This document shows, piece after piece, positions 14,355 through 23,346 of a DNA stretch of 40,205 nt. Each line of letters begins with the position of its first letter. The stretch's first letter is position 1. This DNA is from an uncultured Clostridia bacterium (GTDB lineage: Bacteria > Bacillota > Clostridia > Christensenellales > Borkfalkiaceae), in contig CASDRK010000007.1 in the NCBI GenBank assembly GCA_949283125.1, forward strand, positions 1 through 40,205, in the 5' to 3' direction. The translations under genes were made by a program, and so were the position numbers. A model generated the notes under the pieces. It saw nothing but the letters and a program-made list of their open reading frames with translations. It made no database searches and was not told where the DNA came from.

Positions 14355-15389
14355 CTACGGCCGGCCCGGACGAAACATGTGCTTGCCAAATTGCAACGCC
14401 TTCTTTGTTTTAGACAACTCGTTCATTTTGCCGACTTTTGTAAACCCGTTCCTATTCATTTTATATTCCAGACGTTTGGGCAGATTTATTGAGCGCAGGA
14501 AGAAAATCAATCGACCTGTGAGCCAAACAAAAATTAAGATTTCGGACAGAACGCAGCATATTATCTTCGACCATAAAGGCATACGTTTCCATAATGATTT
14601 ATCGCGCTCAATATTGCCGTCAATTTGTTTTCCCTCTATTTTTGCCCGATAAACGTAAGAGCCATAGATAAAACTTCGGCATAAAGATATTTCGACCGTA
14701 TCATTGTTCAGATTGATAAGAGCGTTCTTTTCTTCCGCTTGCAGAAAGAAAATATTATGCTCCTTTCCTGTAACATTGATTTTGGGCGCAATCAAAATAT
14801 ATATTGAACACAAAGCAATAAATCCGCTGACGCCTATGCCGGTGTAAGCATTAAAAATGTCGGTATTCACAGTTTTCGTTGCCGAATTATAGTCAAGTAT
14901 TGTCGTTTGCGTTGTCAATATGGCTATCAACGCAATACATAAATTTATTATCTTTATATCCCGAAACAAAAGCCCTTTATCCTTAACCTGCAAGATACCC
15001 GCTATCGCAAAGCCAAATTCGGTAAAGGATATAAGGGCAAATAAACATACATAAACAATGCTATATTCCTTGACCGTATGCCCCGATAAAATGAATTTAC
15101 ACATATAGCCATTATAAAATATGCTCGACAAAAACAAAAAGATGGCGGCTATAAGGTTGTATCTCTTAAAATCGCGCTTCCGCTTTATTAAACCGATAAT
15201 ACACACTAATTTTGCAAGTAATATTGAGAATGTATAAACGGCTATTATGCAAAGATTATAGTCTGTAAAAAGCCCGATAACGAGTTTTCCGCTTGAAAGA
15301 ATTGCAGAACAGCATAAACTTAAAATCGTTTTCACTATCATCTTCTGTTCAAATGATAATTCTGCATATTTGCGGAATAAATTACTCAT
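14355..15389 (-). CDS. polytopic membrane protein, unknown function
   Basis: 344 residues; AAAGGA lies about 10 nt before the ATG at 15389. Six hydrophobic segments crowd the first 215 residues (about 18-42, 45-68, 80-100, 108-132, 145-165 and 183-205). A soluble stretch with a FIYGSYVYRAKIEGKQI motif and one more segment near 272-298 follow. The C-terminus is basic. It is low in G+C compared with the neighbours and uses many Ile, Asn and Lys residues, which suggests acquisition from elsewhere. It follows the gene at 15452 by 62 bp on the same strand, probably as one operon opposite the TetR regulator. No family is recognised. Confidence 0.7.
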   Translation of the reverse strand: MSNLFRKYAELSFEQKMIVKTILSLCCSAILSSGKLVIGLFTDYNLCIIAVYTFSILLAKLVCIIGLIKRKRDFKRYNLIAAIFLFLSSIFYNGYMCKFILSGHTVKEYSIVYVCLFALISFTEFGFAIAGILQVKDKGLLFRDIKIINLCIALIAILTTQTTILDYNSATKTVNTDIFNAYTGIGVSGFIALCSIYILIAPKINVTGKEHNIFFLQAEEKNALINLNNDTVEISLCRSFIYGSYVYRAKIEGKQIDGNIERDKSLWKRMPLWSKIICCVLSEILIFVWLTGRLIFFLRSINLPKRLEYKMNRNGFTKVGKMNELSKTKKALQFGKHMFRPGRP

Positions 15390-15451
15390 TTGTCGGGCTT
15401 CCTTTGGACATTATACTTTATAAGCAGTGAACGTTCATCAAAAATTGCTTA

Positions 15452-15988
15452 TCAGATGAAATCTGCGCGAAGCAGATCGTTTCCTTTTTCGAGAATGTTT
15501 GCAAGTTTTTCTTCCGTCTGATCGATCACGGGTAAAACCTGTTTTATTCTCTTTGCGACGATTTTTTTATAAATAAAATAATTTATTCCGCATAATGCAA
15601 GCCCGATTACGCCGAGAACGATGCCGCCGATAAGTGCAGGAGTGCTGTTTTCAATCAGCATTACAAGGCACATACCTCCGCCGAGTACAAGCGTTGCAAA
15701 AACACCGAAAACATAGGCGAAAATATTTGCTCCCATTGTTTTTGACCGTTGCAGTCGGTTTATTGTTTCAAACGTATCCTCCGCCTGCCGTTCCAGTTTC
15801 GTAAGTTCCTGCTTATGCTTTTGTTTTCTGTCGCGTTTGAGCGATATTGTTATGTCGCCGACGACCGTAGGCGTTGTTCCCGTGATTTCCCATCCGAACG
15901 CTTCATACATATCCATTGCTTTTGTCTGGTCTTTCGTTTTGACATTGACCGTCTTATATTCATAAGACACAAAATCTTTGTCCTGCAT
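15452..15988 (-). CDS. membrane protein of unknown function, regulator-linked
   Basis: 178 residues. The ATG at 15988 is preferred over the upstream frame because AAAGGAG lies 11 nt before it and the protein then begins MQDKDFVSYEYKTVNVKTKD. The N-terminal 60 residues are a small soluble domain containing YEAFGWEITGTTP. A charged coiled stretch (about 62-85) comes next, then two adjacent membrane segments (about 88-112 and 118-140) and a cytoplasmic tail. I recall similar clostridial proteins, often beside regulators, but no function is known to me. Divergent from the TetR gene, with overlapping promoters. Confidence 0.75.
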   Translation of the reverse strand: MQDKDFVSYEYKTVNVKTKDQTKAMDMYEAFGWEITGTTPTVVGDITISLKRDRKQKHKQELTKLERQAEDTFETINRLQRSKTMGANIFAYVFGVFATLVLGGGMCLVMLIENSTPALIGGIVLGVIGLALCGINYFIYKKIVAKRIKQVLPVIDQTEEKLANILEKGNDLLRADFI

Positions 15989-16051
15989 TTGAAATATATC
16001 TCCTTTGATTGCTTGATTTGTCTTGCGAATGTCGCCCGTCGCGCGTTTCGG

Positions 16052-16104
16052 TTGACTTTTCCGTGAGACAAGTGTATCATACAATAAAAGGCGGCAAGAA
16101 TCAA
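16052..16104. promoter_or_regulatory. overlapping divergent promoters with central palindrome
   Basis: Plus-strand promoter: TTGACT (16052-16057), 17 bp, TATCAT (16075-16080). Minus-strand promoter: TTGATT (16104-16099), 17 bp, TATGAT (16081-16076). The two -10 elements occupy nearly the same bases, inside the palindrome TGTATCATACA (16073-16083). One polymerase would exclude the other, and a repressor on the palindrome would shut both. The TetR-family protein encoded alongside is the obvious candidate. Confidence 0.65.
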
Positions 16105-16178
16105 CAGCCTGAAAGGCCGATTAGACACTATACAAAAAAGTGTGCGCGCAAATGAGACAAGATAGGAGGTTTTGTATC

Positions 16179-16697
16179 GTGGAATACGCACCGGAAGAAT
16201 ATACAAAGCATTATATCGTAACGGCGCTCTTTAAGCTGATGAACGAATACATGTATGAAAAGATCACGGTCAAAGACATTGCTGAAAAAGCCGGGGTAGG
16301 AAGGGCAACTTTTTATCGTCATTTCAAAAGTAAAGAAGATGTCATTATATATTACTTTCAGCATCACACACGGGAGTTTGTATTCAAACAGCATTTCTAT
16401 CCCCGTTGCAGAGAAGATTATATAAAAGTCGTGACAGATGTTTTAACAATGTTTAAAGACAACATAGAACCGTTCAGACTATTAAAAAAAGCGCATCTGT
16501 GTGACTTATATCTTGACTTTCTCAACCAAAATTTTTTGAAGAAATTTGAACGCGACAATCCGGATAAAAACAGATATCTTCCCTATCTCTATTCCGGGAT
16601 GCTATACAATATTTCGATGAAATGGCTGGAAGATAACTGCGCCGAAGAAATTACCGCCATGGCTACGCTCATTGTTGATGCCATTTACGCGGAATAA
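16179..16697 (+). CDS. TetR family transcriptional regulator
   Basis: 172 residues from a GTG start at 16179, chosen because AGGAGG lies 9 nt upstream; a longer frame from 16140 has no ribosome site. The N-terminal helix-turn-helix is clear: KITVKDIAEKAGVGRATFYRHFKSKEDVI (about 30-58). The C-terminal half resembles the TetR_C_7/dihydroxyacetone-kinase-regulator type, with conserved aromatic residues in LPYLYSGMLYNISMKWL. It is likely a repressor of the divergent membrane-protein operon and of itself. The ligand is unknown. It is low in G+C like the divergent genes, so the island probably moved as a unit. Confidence 0.92.
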   Translation: MEYAPEEYTKHYIVTALFKLMNEYMYEKITVKDIAEKAGVGRATFYRHFKSKEDVIIYYFQHHTREFVFKQHFYPRCREDYIKVVTDVLTMFKDNIEPFRLLKKAHLCDLYLDFLNQNFLKKFERDNPDKNRYLPYLYSGMLYNISMKWLEDNCAEEITAMATLIVDAIYAE

Positions 16698-17398
16698 ATA
16701 TTTTTCGGTAAAATCGGAATAAAATTTTCTTTTGGAGCCATGGCGTGTGTTTGGCATAGATAAGCGCGGCTCGTCTTCGCCGCGCCTTATGCGCGCCTTG
16801 CACGGTTTCCGTCCGCGTGCAGATCGGCGCAGAGGAGCCTTTGCATATTCCCGCGCGAGAATCAGTAACGTCCGCCTTTGTTCTTAACTTTTATGCGGGT
16901 TGCCGGCCACATACAGTTCAGCACAAAGGAGTTTTTTGTACACCCGCACAATCTTGAAGCTAAAGCTGTTTCCACCTGCATGGCAGGTGGTTGTCAAAGC
17001 ACTCGTTTTTTTACAACCAGTGCTTTTCTGTGTAAAACAACGGCCGCCCCGGCCAAATACATCTGCCGGCATACCGGCAGGTCTGCACGGGCAGGTCTGA
17101 AAAATGCGGCCTCTCTCCCGCCCGCATGCCGTTATACTGACGCGTGCGCTAAGTATACTGATGTAAGCAACTTAACCGCGCCTGCATGCCGGCAGGCTGG
17201 CGCATTCACAAAGTACCAAACGGACGTAAGGAACGTCAACGACCGACATGCGCGCGCAAACCCTTTGCCGGACACACCTTTTTTCCGCACTCGCGTTCGG
17301 CAGGCAACCATACTGAGTGCAAAACCTGACTCAAACTACGGGGAACCGGCAAAAGCATTTTGGCGCTGACGGGGCGCAGCGGATACTTTTTGTATAAC
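16698..17398. other. non-coding region rich in short hairpins
   Basis: About 700 bases without a credible gene. It contains a GCGCGGC...GCCGCGC hairpin near 16766-16787, the first copy of a dispersed repeat (16931-17040), and two diverged stretches around 17100-17260 that share CTG(A/G)CGC...AAGTA...GTAAG. Two short stems CCTGC...GCAGG lie near 16975 and 17181. Confidence 0.45.
16931..17040. repeat. dispersed non-coding repeat, copy A
   Basis: It shares an ordered series of words with 26506-26610: GTTTTTTGTA / ATTTTTTATA, then CACAATC / TACAATC, then GCATGGCAGGTG, TTG-CA-AGC, AGTGCTTTT / AGCGCTTTT and AAAACA. A stem AAAGCACT/AGTGCTTT (about 16996-17024) is matched in copy B by AGAGCGC/GCGCTTT. 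Confidence 0.5.
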
Positions 17399-17429
17399 GC
17401 GGCGGGGCGCAAAATTTGCGCCCCGCCGC
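17399..17429 (-). terminator. hairpin after the DUF2156-GNAT gene
   Basis: 15-bp perfect arms (GCGGCGGGGCGCAAA) with a single-base centre, 40 bp beyond the stop of the leftward gene at 17470. The T-run is weak on either side. Confidence 0.55.
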
Positions 17430-17469
17430 ACGATAATATGTGAATTTATGCCCAATGCCACTTTATGCC

Positions 17470-18888
17470 CTACATTGCGGCAGTTTTGCGGAAGTAATAA
17501 AAGGTTTCGTCCTCGCCGCACGGGCGCATGCCCGCGGAAATAAGCATGTTGCGGCTGCGTATATTCGGCTTGTAGCATTTGGACAAAACCGTTTCGATAT
17601 TGAGATCGAAAAACGCATAGTTCATGGCGGCGAGCACAGCTTCTCGCGCGTAGCCCAAGCCCTCGTATTCGGGCAGCAGCCGGACGCCCACTTCGCAGTC
17701 GTTGCGATAGCCGAAGTTGTGCAACACCACTTCCCCTACGAGCGACCTGCCGCAAAATATGCCGAGCGGAAGCTCGTCGCGGCGGTTAAAATCCTCCCTT
17801 ATGCCCTGCATGAAATATTCGGGCGTAGGCTCTCCCGAATAGTGCGCCCGCCAGTCGTACCCCCAGTACTTATTTCTGTCGCCGTCGTATTCCAGCCTGA
17901 AAAATTCAATGGCGTTGATATCCGTGATTTCCTTTATTGTAAGCCGCTGGGTGACGAGCACGGGGAGATGAGTGACGCGCTCGATGGCGCGGCGGGGAAA
18001 AATATCGTATTTATCCACGAGCCTTACGGGATTATACTGCAGTTTGCTCTTTCTCAATCCTGCGTCCCCGGAATCGTCCTCGCGGTTTATATATTCCACG
18101 CCCTCTGAAGCAAAGGCTCTGGCAAATTCCTGAGCCATCACGGGGTATGCGCCTTCGTAATCTACAAGCGCCTTTTCAACATGGATTATCAGCTGCTGGC
18201 CGCACATTTCGCCCACAGACAGCGCAATAAGCGTTCCGTCCACTTCCAGACCGCCCGCGCACAGTTTAAAGTCGTCCATATGCGAAAGCAACGCATATAC
18301 GCCTTCAAGCTCTTCACGGGCCATAACCGTGCCTTTGGAAAGCTGGCGGCTTTCAAATCTCTTTAAAAACTCGCACATGCGCGCGACATCGTCGCCGCAA
18401 AGCTCTATGAACTTATAATCCGGATACAGCTTTTTGAATTTGTTTACATGATTGCGCTGGCCTGAAAATTTTTTGCCTGCATAGTCCTTGAAATCCTGCG
18501 CGCGATACAAATAATCGCGCCAGCGCCTGTGGTTTGTTATTCGCATCTCCATGCCGTACCTGTCGATAAGTCCCCCTATTTTTTCACGTGGAACACAGGT
18601 AAAATGTATGCGTATATTTTGTTCGCGGCAATAACTTTCGATTGCGTCGATGGCCCTTTCGGCGTCGCCTTCTGAAAGCTCCATGGGATAATGGAAATAG
18701 ACCCGCCCCTGATAGAGCTCGCGGAACACGACGCAGCCTTCAACATAGGCAAATTCAAGCGAAAAATGCTTCTGCCACATGAACTTGAACGCGGCGGAGT
18801 AATCGCTCAATCTCCAGTTGCAGCACGCAAAGTATTTTTGCATTAAAATTATATCGTTCAGAGTAAGAATTTTAAAGTTAATTTGCAT
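17470..18888 (-). CDS. fusion of DUF2156 (phosphatidylglycerol lysyltransferase-like) and GNAT acetyltransferase
   Basis: 472 residues from the ATG at 18888; a TTG four codons upstream is also possible, and neither has a clear ribosome site. The N-terminal part (about 1-290) resembles the GNAT-fold DUF2156/LPG-synthase C-terminal family, with FSGQRNHVNKFKKLYPDYKF and, later, a YINREDDSGDAGLRKSKLQYNP-type block. The C-terminal part (about 305-472) is a RimJ/RimL-type acetyltransferase with FGYRNDCEVGVRLLPEYEGLGYAREA for acetyl-CoA binding. Both halves use the same fold. One could transfer an aminoacyl group and the other an acetyl group. Substrates are unknown. A parS-like site lies inside the coding sequence. 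Confidence 0.8.
   Translation of the reverse strand: MQINFKILTLNDIILMQKYFACCNWRLSDYSAAFKFMWQKHFSLEFAYVEGCVVFRELYQGRVYFHYPMELSEGDAERAIDAIESYCREQNIRIHFTCVPREKIGGLIDRYGMEMRITNHRRWRDYLYRAQDFKDYAGKKFSGQRNHVNKFKKLYPDYKFIELCGDDVARMCEFLKRFESRQLSKGTVMAREELEGVYALLSHMDDFKLCAGGLEVDGTLIALSVGEMCGQQLIIHVEKALVDYEGAYPVMAQEFARAFASEGVEYINREDDSGDAGLRKSKLQYNPVRLVDKYDIFPRRAIERVTHLPVLVTQRLTIKEITDINAIEFFRLEYDGDRNKYWGYDWRAHYSGEPTPEYFMQGIREDFNRRDELPLGIFCGRSLVGEVVLHNFGYRNDCEVGVRLLPEYEGLGYAREAVLAAMNYAFFDLNIETVLSKCYKPNIRSRNMLISAGMRPCGEDETFYYFRKTAAM
18580..18595. promoter_or_regulatory. parS-like site 1 (inside DUF2156-GNAT gene)
   Basis: TTTTTCACGTGGAACA matches the ParB site TGTTNCACGTGAAACA at 14 of 16 positions. It lies 0.6 kb downstream of parB. 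Confidence 0.55.
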
Positions 18889-19160
18889 AAAAACAATCAA
18901 AAATTTAATTAAAAATTAAAAAATATAATAAATTTATTAGTCGATTATGGTTATCAGGCCATATCAAAAGCCTTAAAACGACCGCAATTTGCGGCTGTTC
19001 GACAAAAAACATGCCCTGCACGGCCCGGAAAAACAGCACATTTCAGCTATAAAATATGTCGGCGCATATAAATTCCTTACTTTTCTTACTGAAAATTTTA
19101 TAAAATTAATGATTTTATATAAAAATCAGCAACAAATATAAAAAATCTTCAATTTTATTA
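18889..19160. other. AT-rich non-coding spacer
   Basis: Very A/T-rich stretch between the parB terminator and the DUF2156-GNAT gene. It presumably holds that gene's promoter on the minus strand; no other element is visible. Confidence 0.4.
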
Positions 19161-19206
19161 AAAAACCGGGCATAACCCGAAATATTGCAAGGTTCGCCCG
19201 GTTTTT
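19161..19206 (-). terminator. parA-parB terminator
   Basis: Arms AAAAACCGGGC and GCCCGGTTTTT at the two ends, reading as a terminator on the minus strand with a T-run, 8 bp beyond the parB stop. Confidence 0.75.
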
Positions 19207-19213
19207 GCAAATA

Positions 19214-20140
19214 TTACTGTTTGCCAATGATATCCAGAATTTCGGCTATGCGGTCCAGATCGTCGCGCGAATAGTAGTCGATATATATTCTGCCCTTTTT
19301 GTCGTTGCCTATCAGGCTGACTTTTGTGCGGAAAGCAAAGCGCATGCGTTCGACAAGATCCTTCAGCTCCACCGACGCTATGGCGCGCTTTTTCTTTTTG
19401 CGCTCCTCGAGCACTTCTGCGGGAATGTTGTAGGAGCGCACCTTCTTTTCAAGCTCGCGCACGGACATTCCGCTCTTGACCGCGTCGTTTGCAAACGATA
19501 TCTGATCGTCGGGGGCGAGCGGCACAAGCGTCCTTGCATGGCCTGCTGAAAGTTTGCCTTCCGCCACCAGCATTGTAACTTCGGGCGTAAGTGAAAGCAG
19601 ACGCAGCGTATTTGCAACCGCCGGACGCGATTTGCCTATGCGCTCCGCAAGCTCGTCCTGCGTAAGCTTGTAATCTATCATAAGCTGTTTCATTGCGCTT
19701 GCGGCTTCGATCGGATTGAGATCTTCGCGCTGCAGGTTCTCTATCAGCGAGATCTCCTTTATCTGCCTTTCGTTGTAATTGCGTATTACTACGGGCATGC
19801 TCTCCAGCCCGGCCATGACGGCCGCGCGGTAGCGGCGCTCGCCCGCAATAATCATATATTTGCCGCTGCCGTTGTCGTTTACCACGATGGGCATTATCAC
19901 GCCGTGCTTTTTGATGGAATCTGAAAGCTCGCGCATTGCCTGCTCGTCAAAATTCTTTCGCGGCTGATTGGGGTTGGGATATATGTCGGAAAGCTTCATC
20001 TCCGACGCATTGCGTCTCTCCTCCTCGGTGTAGGATGTGAACGCCGATTTACCCTCATATACGTTTGCAAATGCCGAGCCCGTCTCTTCAAACAGAGCTT
20101 CCAGCCCTTTGCCCAATCCTCTTGCTGTGTCCTTTGCCAT
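19214..20140 (-). CDS. parB: chromosome-partitioning protein ParB
   Basis: 308 residues. The start at 20140 follows GGGAGGT and gives the classic MAKDTARGLGKGLEALF opening. The ParB N-terminal CTPase domain carries PNPNQPRKNFDEQAMRELSDSI and the arginine-rich GERRYRAA box. The helix-turn-helix has LTQDELAERIGKSRPAVANTLRLL, followed by LSAGHARTL. The C-terminal dimerisation part is short. ParB loads at parS, spreads by CTP-dependent clamp sliding and, with ParA, segregates newly replicated origins; in spore formers it also recruits condensin. Five parS-like sites are found within 5 kb. parA lies 169 bp upstream on the same strand. Confidence 0.97.
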   Translation of the reverse strand: MAKDTARGLGKGLEALFEETGSAFANVYEGKSAFTSYTEEERRNASEMKLSDIYPNPNQPRKNFDEQAMRELSDSIKKHGVIMPIVVNDNGSGKYMIIAGERRYRAAVMAGLESMPVVIRNYNERQIKEISLIENLQREDLNPIEAASAMKQLMIDYKLTQDELAERIGKSRPAVANTLRLLSLTPEVTMLVAEGKLSAGHARTLVPLAPDDQISFANDAVKSGMSVRELEKKVRSYNIPAEVLEERKKKKRAIASVELKDLVERMRFAFRTKVSLIGNDKKGRIYIDYYSRDDLDRIAEILDIIGKQ

Positions 20141-20309
20141 ATTATTACCTCCCGCCGCAGCCGGAACGAGCCGCCCTGCGTCATGCAAATCTATTGTTGT
20201 TCAACCTGTTGTAACTCCGGATTTTTATCCGTTTTTAAATCTTCATCCGGAGCTATACGCACGCTGTTTTTGTGTACGCAATAAAATATTTACTCTTTAA
20301 TGAATATTC

Positions 20310-21071
20310 TCACTGCTTGGACAAAAACTCCTCCGCAAGTGCCCTGTACGCCCTCGCACCGACGCATTTTGAATCGTAAAGCATTATCGGCTTGCCGTGG
20401 CTGGGGGCTTCCGAAAGCCTGATGTTGCGCGGAATGATTATCTCGTACAGCTTGGTTTTAAAGAATTTTTTGATCTCAGCCGTTATCTGCCGCGATACGT
20501 TGGCTCTGCCGTCATACATGGTGATCACCACGCCCTCTATCACGAGATTGGGATTGAGATGCTGCTTTACCATGGATATGGTGTTCATCAGCTGGCTCAC
20601 ACCCTCCATGGCGTAATATTCCGCCTGCAGCGGGATTATCACGGAATCAGACGCGACCCACGCGTTTATGGTGAGCAGCCCGAGCGAGGGCGGACAATCG
20701 ATGAATATGTAATCGTAATTGGCCTTTACTTCCTTCAACGCGGTCTTTAAAATGGACTCCCTGTTGCGTTTATACACCATGTCCACTTCCGCCCCGGTCA
20801 AATCGACGTTTGCCGGAAGAATGTCCAAAAGAGGCACCTCGGTGGGCAGAATGTTGTTTGCCACCTTGTCGTCGTCCACCAGAACGGCATACACCGATTT
20901 CTTCAGGGCACTTTTTGAAAACCCGAGCCCGGTCGTGGCGTTGCCCTGACTGTCGAGATCGATAAGCAGCACTTTTTTGCCGAGATCGGCACAGTATGCA
21001 GCCATGTTGACGACGGTTGTGGTTTTGCCCACGCCGCCCTTCTTGTTGGTAAATGAAATAACTTTTCCCAT
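20310..21071 (-). CDS. parA: chromosome-partitioning ATPase ParA (Soj)
   Basis: 253 residues from the ATG at 21071, with GCAGGA at 6 nt; an upstream ATG (21143) adds a non-conserved leader. It has a deviant Walker A, KKGGVGKTTT (about 11-20), with the signature lysine of the MinD/ParA class, the switch motif LIDLDSQGNATTGLG, and Walker B FIDCPPSLGLL. The ATP-bound dimer binds DNA non-specifically and is displaced by ParB, driving origin segregation; in Bacillus the homologue also regulates DnaA. A parS-like site sits 131 bp upstream of its start, so ParB may influence its expression. Confidence 0.96.
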   Translation of the reverse strand: MGKVISFTNKKGGVGKTTTVVNMAAYCADLGKKVLLIDLDSQGNATTGLGFSKSALKKSVYAVLVDDDKVANNILPTEVPLLDILPANVDLTGAEVDMVYKRNRESILKTALKEVKANYDYIFIDCPPSLGLLTINAWVASDSVIIPLQAEYYAMEGVSQLMNTISMVKQHLNPNLVIEGVVITMYDGRANVSRQITAEIKKFFKTKLYEIIIPRNIRLSEAPSHGKPIMLYDSKCVGARAYRALAEEFLSKQ

Positions 21072-21201
21072 ATTTTTCCTGCCTTTCAATGCTCCGTCCG
21101 ACAGCCCGTTTTGTTTTTGTTCCGGTTTTAGTACTGTTTGCAAAAATCAGTTTCGCCGTCGGTCTCCGCCGAAAGCTTCTTTACGAACGGCCTGTCCTAC
21201 A

Positions 21202-21217
21202 TGTTTCACGGGAAACA
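21202..21217. promoter_or_regulatory. parS-like site 2 (upstream of parA)
   Basis: TGTTTCACGGGAAACA, 15 of 16 matches to the ParB consensus. It lies between ftsH and parA. Confidence 0.75.
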
Positions 21218-21233
21218 CGTATATACGACTTTG

Positions 21234-21266
21234 CCTATGCGCCACGAATTATATATGGCGCATAGG
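21234..21266 (-). terminator. inverted repeat downstream of ftsH
   Basis: 11-bp perfect arms (CCTATGCGCCA) separated by 11 A/T-rich bases, starting 11 bp after the ftsH stop. No T-run, so termination is uncertain. Confidence 0.5.
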
Positions 21267-21276
21267 TCGTAACAAA

Positions 21277-23286
21277 TCATTCAAATCTCTTAAAGGGATT
21301 TTCGGTGTTGGCACTGTCGTGCTCTTCCATATAGGCAAGCACCTGCTTATAGTCTTTGCCTTCCATAAGCAGATCCACCTCTTCGGTGTAGATGGTCTCC
21401 TTTTCGATCAGCACGCGGGCCATGTTGTCGAGCACGGCCTTGTTCTCCGTCAGAAGGGACTTGGCCCTCACGTGCGCGTTTTCGATTATGGACCTTATTT
21501 CGCCGTCTATTATTCTGGCCGTGTCGTCCGAATAGGTGTTGTGGTACTCCATATCCTTGCCGAGGAACACGGTCTGCGAATTGGAGCCGTAGGTAACAAG
21601 GCCTATCTTGTCGCTCATGCCCCACTCGGTTACCATTCTCTTGGCCATTTCCGTAACCCTTTCAAGGTCGTTGGAAGCCCCGGTGGTTATGTCCTTTATC
21701 ACCAGCTCCTCGGCCACTCTGCCGCCCAGAGCCATGCAGATGAAGTCCGCTATCTTGTCCTTGCTCATGTGGGCGTCGTCGTTGTCGGGTCTGGTCATGG
21801 TGTAGCCGGCGGCGTTGCCGCGGGGGATTATGGATACCTCCTGCACGGGGTCGCAATGCTCGCACAATCTGGCTATTATGGCATGGCCGGCCTCGTGATA
21901 GGCGGTTATGCGCTTGTCGCTCTCCGTAACTACGCGGCTCTTCTTCTGCGGCCCCATAAGGACCTTGTTGACGCCCTCGTACAGCTCGGAATTGCCTATA
22001 AACTGCTTGTTTGCTCTGGCGGCGAGGATAGCCGCTTCGTTCAGAAGATTTTCAAGATCGGCACCCGAAAAGCCTGCGGTGATGCGGGCGACGGTTTTGA
22101 AGTTGACGTCGGGAGCCATGGGCTTGTTGCGGGCATGGACTTTTAAAATCTGCTCCCTGCCCTTGACGTCGGGAAGGTTTACATATATCTGACGGTCGAA
22201 ACGGCCGGGTCTCATCAGGGCGGGGTCGAGAATGTCCGCACGGTTTGTCGCGGCCATTACGATTACGCCCTCATTGGATTCGAAGCCGTCCATCTGAACA
22301 AGTATCTGGTTCAGCGTCTGTTCGCGCTCATCGTTGCCGCCGCCAAGCCCGGCTCCTCTGTGTCTTCCGACGGCGTCGATCTCGTCGATGAAGATAATGC
22401 AGGGCTGATTCTTCTTTGCCATCTCAAAGAGGTCACGCACGCGCGAAGCGCCGACGCCGACGTACATCTCCACAAAATCCGAACCGGACACGGAAAAGAA
22501 GGGAACGCCCGCTTCGCCGGCAACGGCCTTGGCAAACAATGTTTTACCCGTTCCCGGAGGGCCGACGAGCAGCACGCCCTTGGGTATCCTTGCTCCGAGA
22601 TCGGCAAACTTTTTGGGCTGCTTTAAAAATTCAACAACTTCTGCAAGTTCAAGCTTTTCTTCTTCTGCGCCCGCCACATCGGTAAAGCGCACTTTAATAT
22701 TGGTTGAAACGCGGGCCTTACTCTTGGCAAACGACATTGCCTTCCCTGCGCCGCCCGCAGTTGACCTGATTATAAGCCAGAACACAACGCAGAGGACTAT
22801 TATCACAACAAACTGTAAAACCGATCCCCAGACGCTTCCGGCGTTGGGATTGGAAAACTCAACGCCCACACCGTAGCTCATCCATTCGCGGAGCACGCCG
22901 TCGGTTGTCGGAGCCGAGTAAAACGACGGCCCGTAGCAGTAGTATGCCCGCACCTCGTTTCCGTTTGCACCGAGCACATAACCGTTGAGCTGATACTGAT
23001 TGAACTCCACACGGATTATCTTAACGATGGGCGAACCGTCGTGCGTGATATTGCCGTCCACGACAGTATAACCTTGGGCCGGAACGGATTCGCCGTTCTC
23101 GTCGTCGTAATATACAAGCCCGTCGCTGCCGACATAGTACTTGTTGTTCTCAACGTAGGACGCAAACTCATCGTAGTTCACGCTTCGCGCGCCGCCGTTG
23201 AGCGTTGTGGTGACAATAATCGCAATTGCCGCAATGGCAAGGATCGCAATTATCACCCACGTGATTATCCTGCTCTTTTTATTCAA
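21277..23286 (-). CDS. ftsH: ATP-dependent zinc metalloprotease FtsH
   Basis: 669 residues. Two membrane segments (about 8-28 and 152-173) flank an extracellular domain of about 120 residues, longer than many FtsH periplasmic domains and rich in Tyr. The AAA+ domain follows: Walker A GPPGTGKT (242-249), Walker B IIFIDEID (297-304), the second region of homology with [10 protein letters not shown], then the zinc site HEAGH (464-468) and a distal Asp in [11 protein letters not shown]. It degrades misfolded membrane proteins and short-lived regulators. The start is a TTG at 23286 behind GAGG. An out-of-frame ATG six codons long overlaps it. It lies between parA and the origin. Confidence 0.97.
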   Translation of the reverse strand: MNKKSRIITWVIIAILAIAAIAIIVTTTLNGGARSVNYDEFASYVENNKYYVGSDGLVYYDDENGESVPAQGYTVVDGNITHDGSPIVKIIRVEFNQYQLNGYVLGANGNEVRAYYCYGPSFYSAPTTDGVLREWMSYGVGVEFSNPNAGSVWGSVLQFVVIIVLCVVFWLIIRSTAGGAGKAMSFAKSKARVSTNIKVRFTDVAGAEEEKLELAEVVEFLKQPKKFADLGARIPKGVLLVGPPGTGKTLFAKAVAGEAGVPFFSVSGSDFVEMYVGVGASRVRDLFEMAKKNQPCIIFIDEIDAVGRHRGAGLGGGNDEREQTLNQILVQMDGFESNEGVIVMAATNRADILDPALMRPGRFDRQIYVNLPDVKGREQILKVHARNKPMAPDVNFKTVARITAGFSGADLENLLNEAAILAARANKQFIGNSELYEGVNKVLMGPQKKSRVVTESDKRITAYHEAGHAIIARLCEHCDPVQEVSIIPRGNAAGYTMTRPDNDDAHMSKDKIADFICMALGGRVAEELVIKDITTGASNDLERVTEMAKRMVTEWGMSDKIGLVTYGSNSQTVFLGKDMEYHNTYSDDTARIIDGEIRSIIENAHVRAKSLLTENKAVLDNMARVLIEKETIYTEEVDLLMEGKDYKQVLAYMEEHDSANTENPFKRFE

Positions 23287-23346
23287 AATCGTACCTCATA
23301 TCCGGCGATATCATCGCCCGTATTTTAATTAATTTACGATAGATTT

